A stretch of 25,798 bases of DNA from JAICNR01 sp035687725 (GCA_035687725.1 DASRVB010000043.1:1-25798), one strand, 5' to 3'; shown: positions 1 to 8,782, numbered from the stretch's first letter. Translations and numbers: made by a program. Notes: generated by a model not told the origin, from the sequence alone.

Positions 1-96
1 GAGGTCGGCTGGGTCCGCGCGCGACAGGATCTGGGCGTCGCGGTGGCCGCGCTCGAGGCCGAGCTGGGCGAGCCGCTCGCTGGGATCGGCACGTGA
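1..96 (+). CDS. 3' end of a probable TolC-family outer-membrane efflux protein (partial)
   Basis: Only the last 31 codons are present, ending at TGA 94-96. The visible peptide is helical and alanine/leucine-rich, with the sequence RARQDLGVAVAALEAELGE followed by PLAGIGT. This resembles the final coiled-coil segment of TolC-like outer-membrane factors. The stop overlaps the GTG start of the membrane-fusion gene, so the two are translationally coupled. TolC, adaptor and RND genes are commonly adjacent. The assignment rests on context plus a short tail, so the product is likely rather than certain. The reading frame itself is well supported by the overlap. Confidence 0.5.
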   Translation, partial: EVGWVRARQDLGVAVAALEAELGEPLAGIGT

Positions 97-1229
97 GCGG
101 GCGCGAGGCCGTCGTAGGGCGCGTCGGCGGTTGCGGGGGGCTCCTCTTGGCGGCGGCCGTCACGTTCGCCTGCGGTGGCGACGAGCCGGCCGCGGCCGGC
201 CGCCCCGGCGGAGGTGGTCCGGGCGGTGGGCCTCCCGTGGCGGTCGTCGAGACCGCGACGGTCGAGGAAGGTTCGATCGCGCGCGAGATCGAGCTCTCCG
301 GCGTGGTGGAACCGATCCGCACGGTTAGCGTGAACAGCCAGCTCGCCACGACGGTGACCGCGGTGTACGCCGAGGAGGGAGACCGGGTCTCCGCCGGCGC
401 GGTCCTGGCGCGCCTCGAAGACGCCGAGCTCACCGCGAACCTCGTGAGCGCCCGTGCCGCGCTCGAGGCCGCGCGCGCGGCCTTCGAGAGTGCCGAGCAA
501 CTCCGGGAGCGCGAGGTGATCACGCTGCCCGAGTACGAGCGCGACCGGACCGCGCTCGCGGCAGCCGAGGCCGCGCATCGACAGCTCCAGACGCGCGTCG
601 GCTACGCCACCATCCGTTCGCCCATCTCCGGCGTGGTCACGGCGAAACATGTCGAGGCGGGGGACGTCGTCGGACCGCAGACGGCCCTGTTCGAGGTCGC
701 CGACATATCGACCCTGGTGGTCCCGATCGGGGTATCGGAGCTGGACGTCGGTCAGCTGGGAGCAGGCGACTCGGTGTCCGTCTCGCTGGACGCGTTCCCC
801 GATCGCCCCCTTCGTGGACGGATCCGGCGCGTCTTTCCCTCCGCGGACCCAACCACCCGACTGGTGACGGTGGAGGTGGCCCTCGAGCCCGGCAGCCAGG
901 CGCGCCCCGGATATCTCGCCCGGGTCGGACTCCGACTCGATGCCCGGAACGACGTGCTGCTGGTCCCGGCCAGCGCGGTCCTCACCGGCTCGGGCGGTGA
1001 GGAGTCGACGTTCGTGGTCGAGGACGGCAAGGCGCTCCGACGCGCGATCGAGACCGGCCTTGTCTCCAAGGGCCGGGTGGAGATCGTCACCGGCCTCAGC
1101 GCCGGCGAGACCGTCATCGTGGAGGGCGGCTCTTCGCTCCGTGAAGGAGCACCCGTGCGGACGGTGGGCGAGCCGCCCGGCGCCGAGGCGGCGACGGATT
1201 CCATCCGGGGAAGGAGGCCCGGCTCGTGA
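93..1229 (+). CDS. RND efflux periplasmic adaptor (membrane-fusion lipoprotein, HlyD/AcrA type)
   Basis: The 378-residue protein should bridge an inner-membrane RND pump to an outer-membrane channel. The N-terminus has a hydrophobic stretch ending near Cys27 (VTFAC), a plausible though imperfect lipobox. A Gly/Pro-rich linker follows. A barrel/lipoyl half starts around residue 65 (SGVVEPIRTVSVNSQ, then EEGDRVSAGAVLARLED). A short Ala/Glu-rich hairpin spans about 110-165, and the second lipoyl half has TIRSPISGVVTAKHVEAGDVV. Beta-barrel and membrane-proximal domains follow (PASAVLTGSG, GLSAGETVIVEGG). GTG at 93 overlaps the preceding stop and has no strong Shine-Dalgarno, as expected for coupling. 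It overlaps the RND gene by GTGA at 1226-1229. The cargo cannot be told from sequence. Confidence 0.92.
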   Translation: MSGREAVVGRVGGCGGLLLAAAVTFACGGDEPAAAGRPGGGGPGGGPPVAVVETATVEEGSIAREIELSGVVEPIRTVSVNSQLATTVTAVYAEEGDRVSAGAVLARLEDAELTANLVSARAALEAARAAFESAEQLREREVITLPEYERDRTALAAAEAAHRQLQTRVGYATIRSPISGVVTAKHVEAGDVVGPQTALFEVADISTLVVPIGVSELDVGQLGAGDSVSVSLDAFPDRPLRGRIRRVFPSADPTTRLVTVEVALEPGSQARPGYLARVGLRLDARNDVLLVPASAVLTGSGGEESTFVVEDGKALRRAIETGLVSKGRVEIVTGLSAGETVIVEGGSSLREGAPVRTVGEPPGAEAATDSIRGRRPGS

Positions 1230-4200
1230 GCGAGAAGCACCGCGGCATCCCGAGCTGGTCGATCCGGCGCCCGATCGGGACCCTCATGTTCTCGGCGGTC
1301 GCGATCGTCCTGGGACTCTTCTATCTGCGGCAGCTCCCGATCGACCTCCTGCCGAACATCGTCTACCCCCAGATCCGTGCCTCGGTGAGCAACCCAGGGG
1401 TGGCCCCCGAGGTCATGGAGGAGACGATCGCCAAGCCGCTGGAGGGAGCGCTGGCCCCGACCGAGGACCTGGAGAACATCGAGACCGAGATCCAGGAAGG
1501 CCGCGTCGGGGTCGACATGGACTTCGCCTACGGCACCGACATGGACTTCGCGCTCCAGGACGCCGCCAAGAACCTCGAGCGCGTTCGGGGCTCGCTGCCC
1601 GAGGAAGCCGATCCTCCGACGATCTTCAAGTTCGACCCGGCCCAGAGCCCGATCTACGAGGTCGGCTTCAGCTCCGCCGAGCGTGATCTCGTATCGCTCA
1701 GGGAGTGGGTCGACACCCAGCTCCGGCCGCGGCTCCTCACGATCCAGGGCGTGGCCTCCGTCGACGTCTCCGGCGGCCTCGAGCGCGAGATCCAGGTCGT
1801 GCTCGACCAGGAGCGGCTGCGGTCCTACGGTCTGTCGATCTCCAGCGTCATCGACGAGCTCCGCGCGGGCAACCAGGACGTGGCCGCTGGAGTGGTCGCC
1901 TCCGAGGTGCGGGAGGTGATCGGCAAGACGTCCGGCAAGTTCCGCAACGTCCGGGAGATCCGCGAGCTGCCGCTGGAGCTCCCGGCCGGGGGGCGGGTTC
2001 CGCTCTCGGAAGTGGCCGACGTTCGCGACACCCACCCCGAGCAGCGGATCTGGGCGCGACTGGACGGCACCCCGGCCGTCAAGCTCTCGATCCGAAAGCA
2101 ACCCGATGCCAACACCGTGCGGGTCTCCGACGGCGTGGAGGACCGGCTCCAGGAGCTGGCCGCCTCGGGCTTCGTGCCGCCCGACATCCGGTTCGAGGTC
2201 ATCCAGGACCAGGCGGATTTCATCGAGGCCTCCATCGGCTCGGTGCGCGACGCCGCGCTGATCGGCGCCTTCCTCGCGATGATCGTCGTGTTCCTGTTCC
2301 TGGGCTCGCTCAGGAAGACGTTCATCATCGGGACCGCGATTCCGCTGGCGATCCTGGCCACGTTCATCATGATGGGGACCGGGGATCTGACGCTCAACAT
2401 CATCAGCATGGGCGGTCTCGCGCTCGGCGTCGGCATGCTGGTGGACAACTCGATCGTGATGCTCGAGAACATCTTCCGGCATCGCGAGGAGGAGCGCCGC
2501 GACGCCGTGGACGCGGCTCACGTGGGGGCGAACGAGGTCCAGAGCGCGGTGATCGCATCGACCGCCACGAACCTGGCCGCCGTCGTGCCGTTCCTTCTCA
2601 TCAGCGGGCTCGCGGCACTCATCTTCCGCGAGATGATCCTCACGATCTCCTTCGCGGTCCTGGCCTCGCTCGGCGTGGCCCTGACGCTCGTGCCGTCGAT
2701 GGCCGCCGTCCTCGGCCGGGTCGAGCGCACGAGTGGCATCGCGGGCTCCCGACCGCTCATGGCGGTCGAGCGACAGATGAAGCGGGCGCGGGCGGCCTAC
2801 CGACGGTTCGGGCCGGGGATCGTGCGCCGGCGCGGCCTCGTCGTGGGAGTGGCCGTGCTGACGCTCGTCGGGGTGTGGTTCCTGACGCGTGGCCTCGGGA
2901 ACGAGTTCCTGCCCCAGGTCGACAGCGGCAACGTCGGCGTATTCGTGCGACTCCCACCCGGGGCGTCCGCCGAGGAGACGAACCGCGTGACGCTGGAAGT
3001 CGAGGAGCTCGTCGCCGCCATGCCGCACGTCGAGCACATGTTCGCGACGGCCGGTGGATTCCTCTTCGGCGGCTTTACCGCGGCTCGTTCCGGCCGGGGT
3101 TCGCTGGACATCGTGCTGGCGCCGGCGAGCGAGCGGGACATGAGCGCCGACGCATGGGTCATGGAGCTCCAGCAGAGGATCGACGAGCGGGGATTCCCGG
3201 GAGCCAGGATCTTCGTGCGCCCGCCTCGCATCCGGGGGCTCCGGACCTCGTCCTCCGGAGAGTCCATGGACGTGACGATCCAGGGCGACAACCTGGTCGA
3301 GCTCAATCGTCTCGCGGGCGAGGTCATGACCCTCCTGGAGGGTGTGCCGGGCCTCGAGAACCTGCAGCCCTCGACAGAGGAAGCGAGCCCGCAGCTGACG
3401 GTCCGGCTCGATCGTGAGCGCGCCGCATCGTTGGGCCTGAACGTGGCCGCCGTGGGGCAGACGCTCCGGACCGCGCTGGGCGGCACGATCGCGACCCGAT
3501 ACACGGAGGGGAACCGCGAGTACGACGTGCGGGTCATCCTTCCGCGCGAGCGGTTCACGAGCTCCGAGGACCTGGAAACGGTGGCGCTCTTCCCCGGTGC
3601 CGGGGGCGGCTCTCCGATCTACCTCCGGGACGTGGCGACCGTCACGTTGGGCCTCGGCCCGACCAGCATCCTGCGCGAGCAGCAGAACCGGATCCTGCGC
3701 GTCAGCGGCGACGTGCTAACCGACGTGGCATCCGTAGGTGCGATCAGCGACTCCATCCAGACCCGGCTCGCGGGATTCGAGCTTCCCGAGGGCTACGGGA
3801 TCGTACTCGGCGGCGAGGCCGAGGCGATCCGGGAGAACAACCGGCAACTCCTGATCGTGATCCTGCTCGCGATCTTTCTCGTGTTCGTCGTGATGGCGGT
3901 CCAGTACGAGAGCGTCACCGATCCGCTCGTCATCCTGATCGCAATCCCGCTGTCGCTCATCGGCGTCGGGTTGGGTCTTTGGATCACGGGGACACCCCAG
4001 AGCGCGCCGGTTCTCCTGGGGGTGATCCTGCTGGCGGGGATCGTCGTCAACAACGCCATCCTGCTGGTCGAGTACGCCAACCAGAACAGGAACCTGCGCG
4101 GGATGTCTCTCGAAGACGCGGTCGTCGAGGCGGGCGCGGTCCGTCTGCGACCGATCATGATGACGACGCTGACGACCGTGTTCGGCATGTTCCCGCTGGC

Positions 4201-4465
4201 GCTCGGTCTGGGCGAGGGGTCGGAGCTCATGCAGCCGCTGGCGATCGCGGTCGTGTCCGGGATGATGCTGTCGATGGTCCTGACACTGGCCGTCGTGCCC
4301 GGGGCCTACGTGGGGATGAACCGGTTCGCGGAGCGGCTCAAGGGGTGGGTCGTCGGTCGCCGCCGGGCGGAAGACGAGATCGAGCCGGTGGCTGGCGGGA
4401 GGCCGCCGGAGCCCGCGACCGCCCGGCTCTCGCTGGATCCCGGCCCTTCGAGGAATCCGCGCTAG
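1226..4465 (+). CDS. RND-family efflux transporter, HAE1/AcrB-like inner-membrane pump
   Basis: This 1079-residue protein has the full RND length and layout: TM1 near residues 13-31, a large periplasmic loop, TM2-6 around 335-470, a second loop, and TM8-12 from about 870. The N-terminal hallmarks include PIDLLPNIVYPQI and PGVAPEVMEETI. TM4 reads GMLVDNSIVMLENI, placing Asp at 407 and Asn at 408. TM10 reads GIVVNNAILLVEY around 939-951. In AcrB the proton relay uses Asp407, Asp408 and Lys940. Here only the first Asp is kept; Asn replaces the other two. Start GTG 1226 has a strong AAGGAGG at 1211-1217 and overlaps the adaptor stop. The gene ends 3 bp before the convergent ychF stop. It exports a small molecule of unknown identity. 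Confidence 0.95.
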   Translation: MSEKHRGIPSWSIRRPIGTLMFSAVAIVLGLFYLRQLPIDLLPNIVYPQIRASVSNPGVAPEVMEETIAKPLEGALAPTEDLENIETEIQEGRVGVDMDFAYGTDMDFALQDAAKNLERVRGSLPEEADPPTIFKFDPAQSPIYEVGFSSAERDLVSLREWVDTQLRPRLLTIQGVASVDVSGGLEREIQVVLDQERLRSYGLSISSVIDELRAGNQDVAAGVVASEVREVIGKTSGKFRNVREIRELPLELPAGGRVPLSEVADVRDTHPEQRIWARLDGTPAVKLSIRKQPDANTVRVSDGVEDRLQELAASGFVPPDIRFEVIQDQADFIEASIGSVRDAALIGAFLAMIVVFLFLGSLRKTFIIGTAIPLAILATFIMMGTGDLTLNIISMGGLALGVGMLVDNSIVMLENIFRHREEERRDAVDAAHVGANEVQSAVIASTATNLAAVVPFLLISGLAALIFREMILTISFAVLASLGVALTLVPSMAAVLGRVERTSGIAGSRPLMAVERQMKRARAAYRRFGPGIVRRRGLVVGVAVLTLVGVWFLTRGLGNEFLPQVDSGNVGVFVRLPPGASAEETNRVTLEVEELVAAMPHVEHMFATAGGFLFGGFTAARSGRGSLDIVLAPASERDMSADAWVMELQQRIDERGFPGARIFVRPPRIRGLRTSSSGESMDVTIQGDNLVELNRLAGEVMTLLEGVPGLENLQPSTEEASPQLTVRLDRERAASLGLNVAAVGQTLRTALGGTIATRYTEGNREYDVRVILPRERFTSSEDLETVALFPGAGGGSPIYLRDVATVTLGLGPTSILREQQNRILRVSGDVLTDVASVGAISDSIQTRLAGFELPEGYGIVLGGEAEAIRENNRQLLIVILLAIFLVFVVMAVQYESVTDPLVILIAIPLSLIGVGLGLWITGTPQSAPVLLGVILLAGIVVNNAILLVEYANQNRNLRGMSLEDAVVEAGAVRLRPIMMTTLTTVFGMFPLALGLGEGSELMQPLAIAVVSGMMLSMVLTLAVVPGAYVGMNRFAERLKGWVVGRRRAEDEIEPVAGGRPPEPATARLSLDPGPSRNPR

Positions 4466-4468
4466 GCG

Positions 4469-5578
4469 CTAGACGTTGAAGCGGATGTAGGTGATGTCCC
4501 CGTCGGCCATCACGTAGTCCCGGCCCTCGCTCCGGACGAGCCCCATCTCCTTCGCGCGCTGCATGGAGCGGCTCGCGCGCACGAAGTCCTCCCAGCCCAC
4601 GATCTCGGCGCGAATGAAGCCGCGCGCCATGTCGGTGTGGATCGCGCCGGCTGCTTCGACGGCGGTGTCGCCGCGATGGATCGTCCACGCCCTGACCTCC
4701 TTGGGACCGGCCGTGAAGAAGGTCAGGAGCCCCAACAGATCGTATGCCGCGTGGATGACTCGCCTGAGGCCCGACTCCGGAAGCCCGATGTCGGCGAGGA
4801 ACGCGTGACGGTCCTCGCGCGCGAGCGTGGCGAGCTCGGCCTCGATGTCTCCACACACCGACACGAGCCCCGCGCCCTCCGCGGCCGCCGCCTTCGCCAG
4901 GGGCGCGACCGAGGCCACGGACAGAGGGTCGCGAACGGCCGCTGCGACTTCGGCCTCGAAAACGTTGGCGGCGTAGATCACCGGCTTCCGGGTCAGCAAG
5001 CCGTAGGATCGGACGGCTTCCTCCTCTTCCGCGGGGAGATCGACCGCGCGCGCCGGGGTTCCTGCGCGCAGCGCGGGCACGAGCTTCACGAGCGCCGCCA
5101 GCTCCGCGATCAGCTCCTTGCGGCCGATCTGAACCTGCTTCGCGACCCGCTCCTGCCGCTTCTCGAGCACCTGGAGGTCGGCCAGCGCCAGCTCGGTGTC
5201 GATCACCTGCTTGTCGCGCAGCGGGTCGATCCCGCCGTAGACGTGGACCACGTCCGCGGAGGGAAAGCAGCGCACGATGTGCACGATGGCGTCGACCTGG
5301 CGGATGTGGCTCAGGAACTGGTTGCCGAGTCCCTCTCCGGCGCTCGCGCCTTCGACGAGCCCGGCGATGTCGAGGAACTCGATGGCGGTCGGCGTCACCC
5401 GATCGGGTGAGAACACCTCGGCGAGCGTGTCGAGCCGCTCGTCCGGGACGGCGACGACGCCAACGTTGGGGTCGATCGTGCAGAACGGATAGTTGGCGGC
5501 CTGCGCGCCCGCCGCCGTGAGGGCATTGAAGAGCGTCGACTTCCCGACGTTGGGAAGTCCCACGATGCCGACCTGCAT
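4469..5578 (-). CDS. ychF: Redox-regulated ATPase YchF (Obg-family P-loop protein)
   Basis: At 369 residues the length matches YchF/OLA1 proteins. The P-loop GLPNVGKST lies at residues 7-15. FCTIDPNVGVVAVPDERLD follows, with switch II DIAGLVEGASAGEGLGN. The nucleotide-specificity motif reads AANVFEAE: the NxxE form typical of YchF, which favours ATP over GTP, in place of NKxD. A coiled-coil region covers roughly 125-165, and the C-terminal TGS-like domain ends DYVMADGDITYIRFNV. YchF binds ribosomes and is linked to oxidative-stress responses in other bacteria. ATG 5578 is preceded by AAGGA. It is the last gene of the prs-rplY-pth run, but the HTH gene separates it from hppA, so it may have its own promoter in the 99-bp gap. 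Confidence 0.97.
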   Translation of the reverse strand: MQVGIVGLPNVGKSTLFNALTAAGAQAANYPFCTIDPNVGVVAVPDERLDTLAEVFSPDRVTPTAIEFLDIAGLVEGASAGEGLGNQFLSHIRQVDAIVHIVRCFPSADVVHVYGGIDPLRDKQVIDTELALADLQVLEKRQERVAKQVQIGRKELIAELAALVKLVPALRAGTPARAVDLPAEEEEAVRSYGLLTRKPVIYAANVFEAEVAAAVRDPLSVASVAPLAKAAAAEGAGLVSVCGDIEAELATLAREDRHAFLADIGLPESGLRRVIHAAYDLLGLLTFFTAGPKEVRAWTIHRGDTAVEAAGAIHTDMARGFIRAEIVGWEDFVRASRSMQRAKEMGLVRSEGRDYVMADGDITYIRFNV

Positions 5579-5677
5579 GGGTGATGAATCCTTGGGAGTG
5601 GAGGCGTGGACCGGGTGGGTTCCGAAACGAACGCGGTCAGTATACTCTGCGTCGTAAAAGCCGGGAAGGCGCGCCGG

Positions 5678-6001
5678 TCAGCCCCTCGGCTGGCTCGTCG
5701 TGGGTTTGCCGTCCGGCCTTTGCGACGCGCCCTTGAACGAGGCATCCTCGCGCAGGGCCTGCATGAGCATGGAGCGCGTGACCTCGTCGCGCCGCGCGAG
5801 CTCGATCGCATATGTCAGGGGATGCAGGCGCTCGCCCGACTCCCATTTCATCAGCGTCTTGTCCGACACGCCGGCCAGCTCACGACACGCCGCCTTGAGC
5901 GAGAGGCCGAGGCGATCTCTACCGACCGCCAGGGCAGCGCTCAACCAGCCCTCGAGCTCTTCGCCGTCGCCTCGCGGGGCCGCTCCTCCCGCTTCGACCA
6001 T
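5678..6001 (-). CDS. Small helix-turn-helix (XRE-like) DNA-binding protein
   Basis: This 107-residue protein is soluble and basic. A helix-turn-helix is visible around residues 32-55: LSLKAACRELAG, then VSDKTLMKWESGER. It resembles Cro/C1-type domains, in which the second helix recognises DNA. A further helix continues as HPLTYAIELARRDEV. The polar C-terminal tail (after about residue 88) looks disordered. ATG 6001 is well placed, with GGAGGT five bases upstream, which argues that this is a real gene. It lies between hppA and ychF on the same strand, with gaps of 147 and 99 bp. No partner toxin, kinase or ligand domain is visible, so its target is unknown. It may act on its own promoter or on neighbouring genes. 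Confidence 0.7.
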   Translation of the reverse strand: MVEAGGAAPRGDGEELEGWLSAALAVGRDRLGLSLKAACRELAGVSDKTLMKWESGERLHPLTYAIELARRDEVTRSMLMQALREDASFKGASQRPDGKPTTSQPRG

Positions 6002-6148
6002 GGCGCACCTCCGTGACTATGCACAACGTAGGCATCCCGGACGATCCCCGCAATGGGCGGAGGAACAGGCTCGGCGTCGGATGTTGTCCGGTCTGGCTAT
6101 GCGGAACGGCAGGAGACGAGAAAGCGCAACGCCGGAGATGGGTCGCCT

Positions 6149-8191
6149 TCAGCCGCCGATGAACCAGGGCGCCAGTACGAGCGACACCACGCTCATCAGC
6201 TTTATCAGAATGTTCATCGACGGGCCGGAGGTGTCCTTGAACGGATCGCCGACCGTATCACCCACGACCGCGGCCTTGTGGGCCGCCGACCCCTTCCCCC
6301 CCATGACACCGCCTTCGATGTACTTCTTGGCGTTGTCCCACGCGCCGCCGGCGTTGGCCATGAACAGCGCGAGCAGCACGCCCGATAGCGTGGCCCCGGC
6401 CAGCATTCCGCCCAGCGCGGCCACTCCCAGGACCTTGCCGACGACGACCGGCGCGAGCACGGCGACGATCCCGGGGGCGATCATCTCCCGCAGTGCGGCG
6501 CGCGTCGATATGTCGACGCAGCGCGCGCTGTCGGGTTTCGCGGTGCCTTCCATGAGCCCCTTGATCTCGCGGAACTGCCGCCGGACTTCGGCGACCATCC
6601 CCTCGGCCGCGCGCCCCACGGCGGTCATCGTCAGCGCGGCGATCAGGAACGGCAGCAGCCCGCCGACGAACAGGCCGATCACGACTTCGGGCTCGATGAT
6701 GTTGATCCCCGTCTCCCGGAGTCCCACCGCCGAGGCGTAGGCCGAGAACAGGGCCAGCGCGGTCAGGGCCGCCGAGCCGATCGCGAAGCCCTTTCCGATC
6801 GCTGCGGTCGTGTTGCCTAGAGCGTCCAGACCGTCTGTGATCGCGCGCACTTCCTTGCCGAGTCCGCTCATCTCGGTGATGCCGCCTGCGTTGTCGGCGA
6901 TCGGGCCGTACGCGTCGACCGACATCGTGACCCCGACCGTGGCCAGCATCCCGACGGCCGATATGCCGATCCCGTACAGGCCCGCAGTCTCGAACGATAC
7001 CCAGATCGCCGCGCAGATCAGGAGAACCGGGACGACGACCGACTCCATCCCCACGGCCAGTCCGGCAATGATGTTGGTGGCGGATCCCGTCTCGGAGGCC
7101 GCCGCGATCCGCTTCACGGGCCTCGACGCCGTGTAGTATTCCGTCGCCAGGCCGATCGCGATGCCGACCAAAGTCCCCGCCAGGAGCGCCCAGAACGGCC
7201 CTGCGGCGCTGTACTCGGGATTCCCGGCGAACACGTTCATCCGGACGGTCACGAAGTACGAGGCCACGAGAAACAACCCGGCCGCGATGAACGTGGTGTT
7301 GCGCAGAGCCGAGGCCGGGTTCGAGCGCTCGAGCAGCTTCATCGCGCCCACGCCTATCAAGGACGCTATGAGCCCCACGATGATCAGCACGATCGGCAGC
7401 GCGACCGCCGCCATGCGCTGCCCGGGCAGGACCACCGAGCTCGTCGCGGCAATGGCGATCGTGGCGATGACCGCACCCACGTACGACTCGAAGATGTCGG
7501 CGCCCATCCCTGCCACGTCCCCCACGTTGTCGCCCACGTTGTCGGCGATCGTGGCCGGGTTGCGCGGGTCGTCCTCCGGGATCCCCGCCTCGACCTTGCC
7601 CACCAGATCGGCCCCCACGTCCGCGGCCTTCGTGTAGATCCCCCCGCCCACGCGGGCGAAGAGCGCGATCGACGAGGCCCCCATCGCGAAGCCGGAGATG
7701 ATCTCGGAGAAAACCCGGAAGGCCTCCTCGGTCCCGGCTCCGCGGCCCACCCACAGGAACACGAGACCGATCCCGAGGAGGCCGAGCGAGGCTACCGAAA
7801 GACCCATCACCCCGCCTCCGAAGAAGGCGATCCGGAGCGCCGGACCCTGGCCTTGCGACCGCGCCGCTTCCGAAGTCCGCACGTTGGCTTCGGTAGCGGC
7901 GCTCATCCCGAAGAACCCGGCGAGGATCGAGCACATGGCGCCGGCGACGTAGGCGACGCCGGTACGCCATCCCACTGCGAGCGCCAGCAGCCCGGCGACC
8001 ACGACGATGAACGGCACCAGCACGGAGTACTCTCGCTTGAGGAACGCCATGGCGCCCGAGCGGATCTGTGCACCCAGATCGCGCATCATCTCGTTTCCTG
8101 GCGACTGCCGCTTCAGATACACGTAGATAGCCCATGCCACGACGAGTCCGAGCAGACCCCATACGGAGGCGGACGATGCGAACGTCTCCAC
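6149..8191 (-). CDS. hppA: Membrane-bound ion-translocating pyrophosphatase (V-type PPase)
   Basis: This 680-residue, roughly 16-TM protein couples hydrolysis of pyrophosphate to ion export. The substrate-binding block sits at about 191-236, with DVGADLVGKVEAGIPED, NPATIADNVGDNVGDVAG and DIFESY. A second conserved block is DAYGPIADNAGGITEMSG. After GNTT at 459-462 comes AAIGKG: Ala463 and Gly466 are the residues found in K+-dependent enzymes, whereas K+-independent ones have Lys and Thr there. The Glu in DIFESY (residue 235) sits where many Na+-pumping members have it, so Na+ transport is possible. The start is GTG 8191, with AGGAG five bases upstream, 10 bp after the pth stop, suggesting co-transcription. 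prs, nucleotide metabolism and tRNA charging all release or handle pyrophosphate. Confidence 0.96.
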   Translation of the reverse strand: METFASSASVWGLLGLVVAWAIYVYLKRQSPGNEMMRDLGAQIRSGAMAFLKREYSVLVPFIVVVAGLLALAVGWRTGVAYVAGAMCSILAGFFGMSAATEANVRTSEAARSQGQGPALRIAFFGGGVMGLSVASLGLLGIGLVFLWVGRGAGTEEAFRVFSEIISGFAMGASSIALFARVGGGIYTKAADVGADLVGKVEAGIPEDDPRNPATIADNVGDNVGDVAGMGADIFESYVGAVIATIAIAATSSVVLPGQRMAAVALPIVLIIVGLIASLIGVGAMKLLERSNPASALRNTTFIAAGLFLVASYFVTVRMNVFAGNPEYSAAGPFWALLAGTLVGIAIGLATEYYTASRPVKRIAAASETGSATNIIAGLAVGMESVVVPVLLICAAIWVSFETAGLYGIGISAVGMLATVGVTMSVDAYGPIADNAGGITEMSGLGKEVRAITDGLDALGNTTAAIGKGFAIGSAALTALALFSAYASAVGLRETGINIIEPEVVIGLFVGGLLPFLIAALTMTAVGRAAEGMVAEVRRQFREIKGLMEGTAKPDSARCVDISTRAALREMIAPGIVAVLAPVVVGKVLGVAALGGMLAGATLSGVLLALFMANAGGAWDNAKKYIEGGVMGGKGSAAHKAAVVGDTVGDPFKDTSGPSMNILIKLMSVVSLVLAPWFIGG

Positions 8192-8201
8192 GATTTCTCC
8201 T

Positions 8202-8780
8202 CTACGCAGGTTCAGGATTGAAGCGATTCATGGCGGTCAAGAGGTCTTCCGACACCGCGCAGTGCACCGCGTCGGCGGCACGAATCGCCGCCTCTTCGGC
8301 GATCGGACGCTCTGTGCGCGTGAAGGGTGAGAGGACGAAATCCGACCCATCATCCACGATACCGGACTCCGGGGCGATGCCGACTCTCAGGCGCGGAAAC
8401 TCGGTCGTTCCGAGCCGATCGATGATCGACCGCATCCCGTTGTGGCCACCATGGGAGCCGCGTGCCCGGAGCCGGATTTTCCCGAGCGGCAGGGCGAGCT
8501 CGTCGTAGCAGACCAGAATCTCGCCGGGCTCGCACGCGAGGCTGTCCCGAAGGCCTCGCACCGCGATGCCCGACCGGTTCATCCACGTCATGGGCTTCAT
8601 GAGCGTGACCTCGCGGCCGTCCACGAAGGCGCGGGCCTCCGAACGCGCCCCGGCGCGAAGCCAGCGGTCGGCCTTCCAGCGGGTAGCGAGGCCGTCGACG
8701 ATCCAGAACCCCACGTTGTGCCGGGTCTCCGCGTACTCCGGGCCGGGATTGCCGAGCCCGACGATCGCGCGCAGCGCCAG
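8202..8780 (-). CDS. pth: Peptidyl-tRNA hydrolase, probable CTG start
   Basis: Pth releases peptides from peptidyl-tRNA that has dropped off the ribosome. The family pattern is complete when read from 8780: ALRAIVGLGNPGPEYAETRH with the catalytic His, then MKPMTWMNRSGIAV, CYDELALPLGKIRLR and GSHGGHNGMRSII. This gives 192 residues, the usual length. There is no in-frame ATG, GTG or TTG between rplY and the internal Val of HNVGFW (GTG, 8714), and a start there would delete the GLGNPG core. CTG at 8780 (or 8774) gives the normal five to six residues before IVGLGNPG. GGAAAG lies about 7 bases upstream. The gene begins 2 bp after the rplY stop, so coupling probably aids initiation. Function is near certain; the start codon is inferred. 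Confidence 0.93.
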   Translation of the reverse strand: MALRAIVGLGNPGPEYAETRHNVGFWIVDGLATRWKADRWLRAGARSEARAFVDGREVTLMKPMTWMNRSGIAVRGLRDSLACEPGEILVCYDELALPLGKIRLRARGSHGGHNGMRSIIDRLGTTEFPRLRVGIAPESGIVDDGSDFVLSPFTRTERPIAEEAAIRAADAVHCAVSEDLLTAMNRFNPEPA

Positions 8781-8782
8781 GT

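Noticed and set aside
752..3037. Very long minus-strand open frame (761 codons) antisense to the efflux genes
   Set aside because: It is a mirror of the adaptor and RND genes. Its composition is His/Asp/Arg-rich with no recognisable domain, as expected from GC-rich codons read backwards.
6258..8162. 634-codon minus-strand frame within the pyrophosphatase gene
   Set aside because: It is the +1 shadow of hppA: arginine- and glycine-rich without membrane segments, whereas the hppA frame matches the family throughout.
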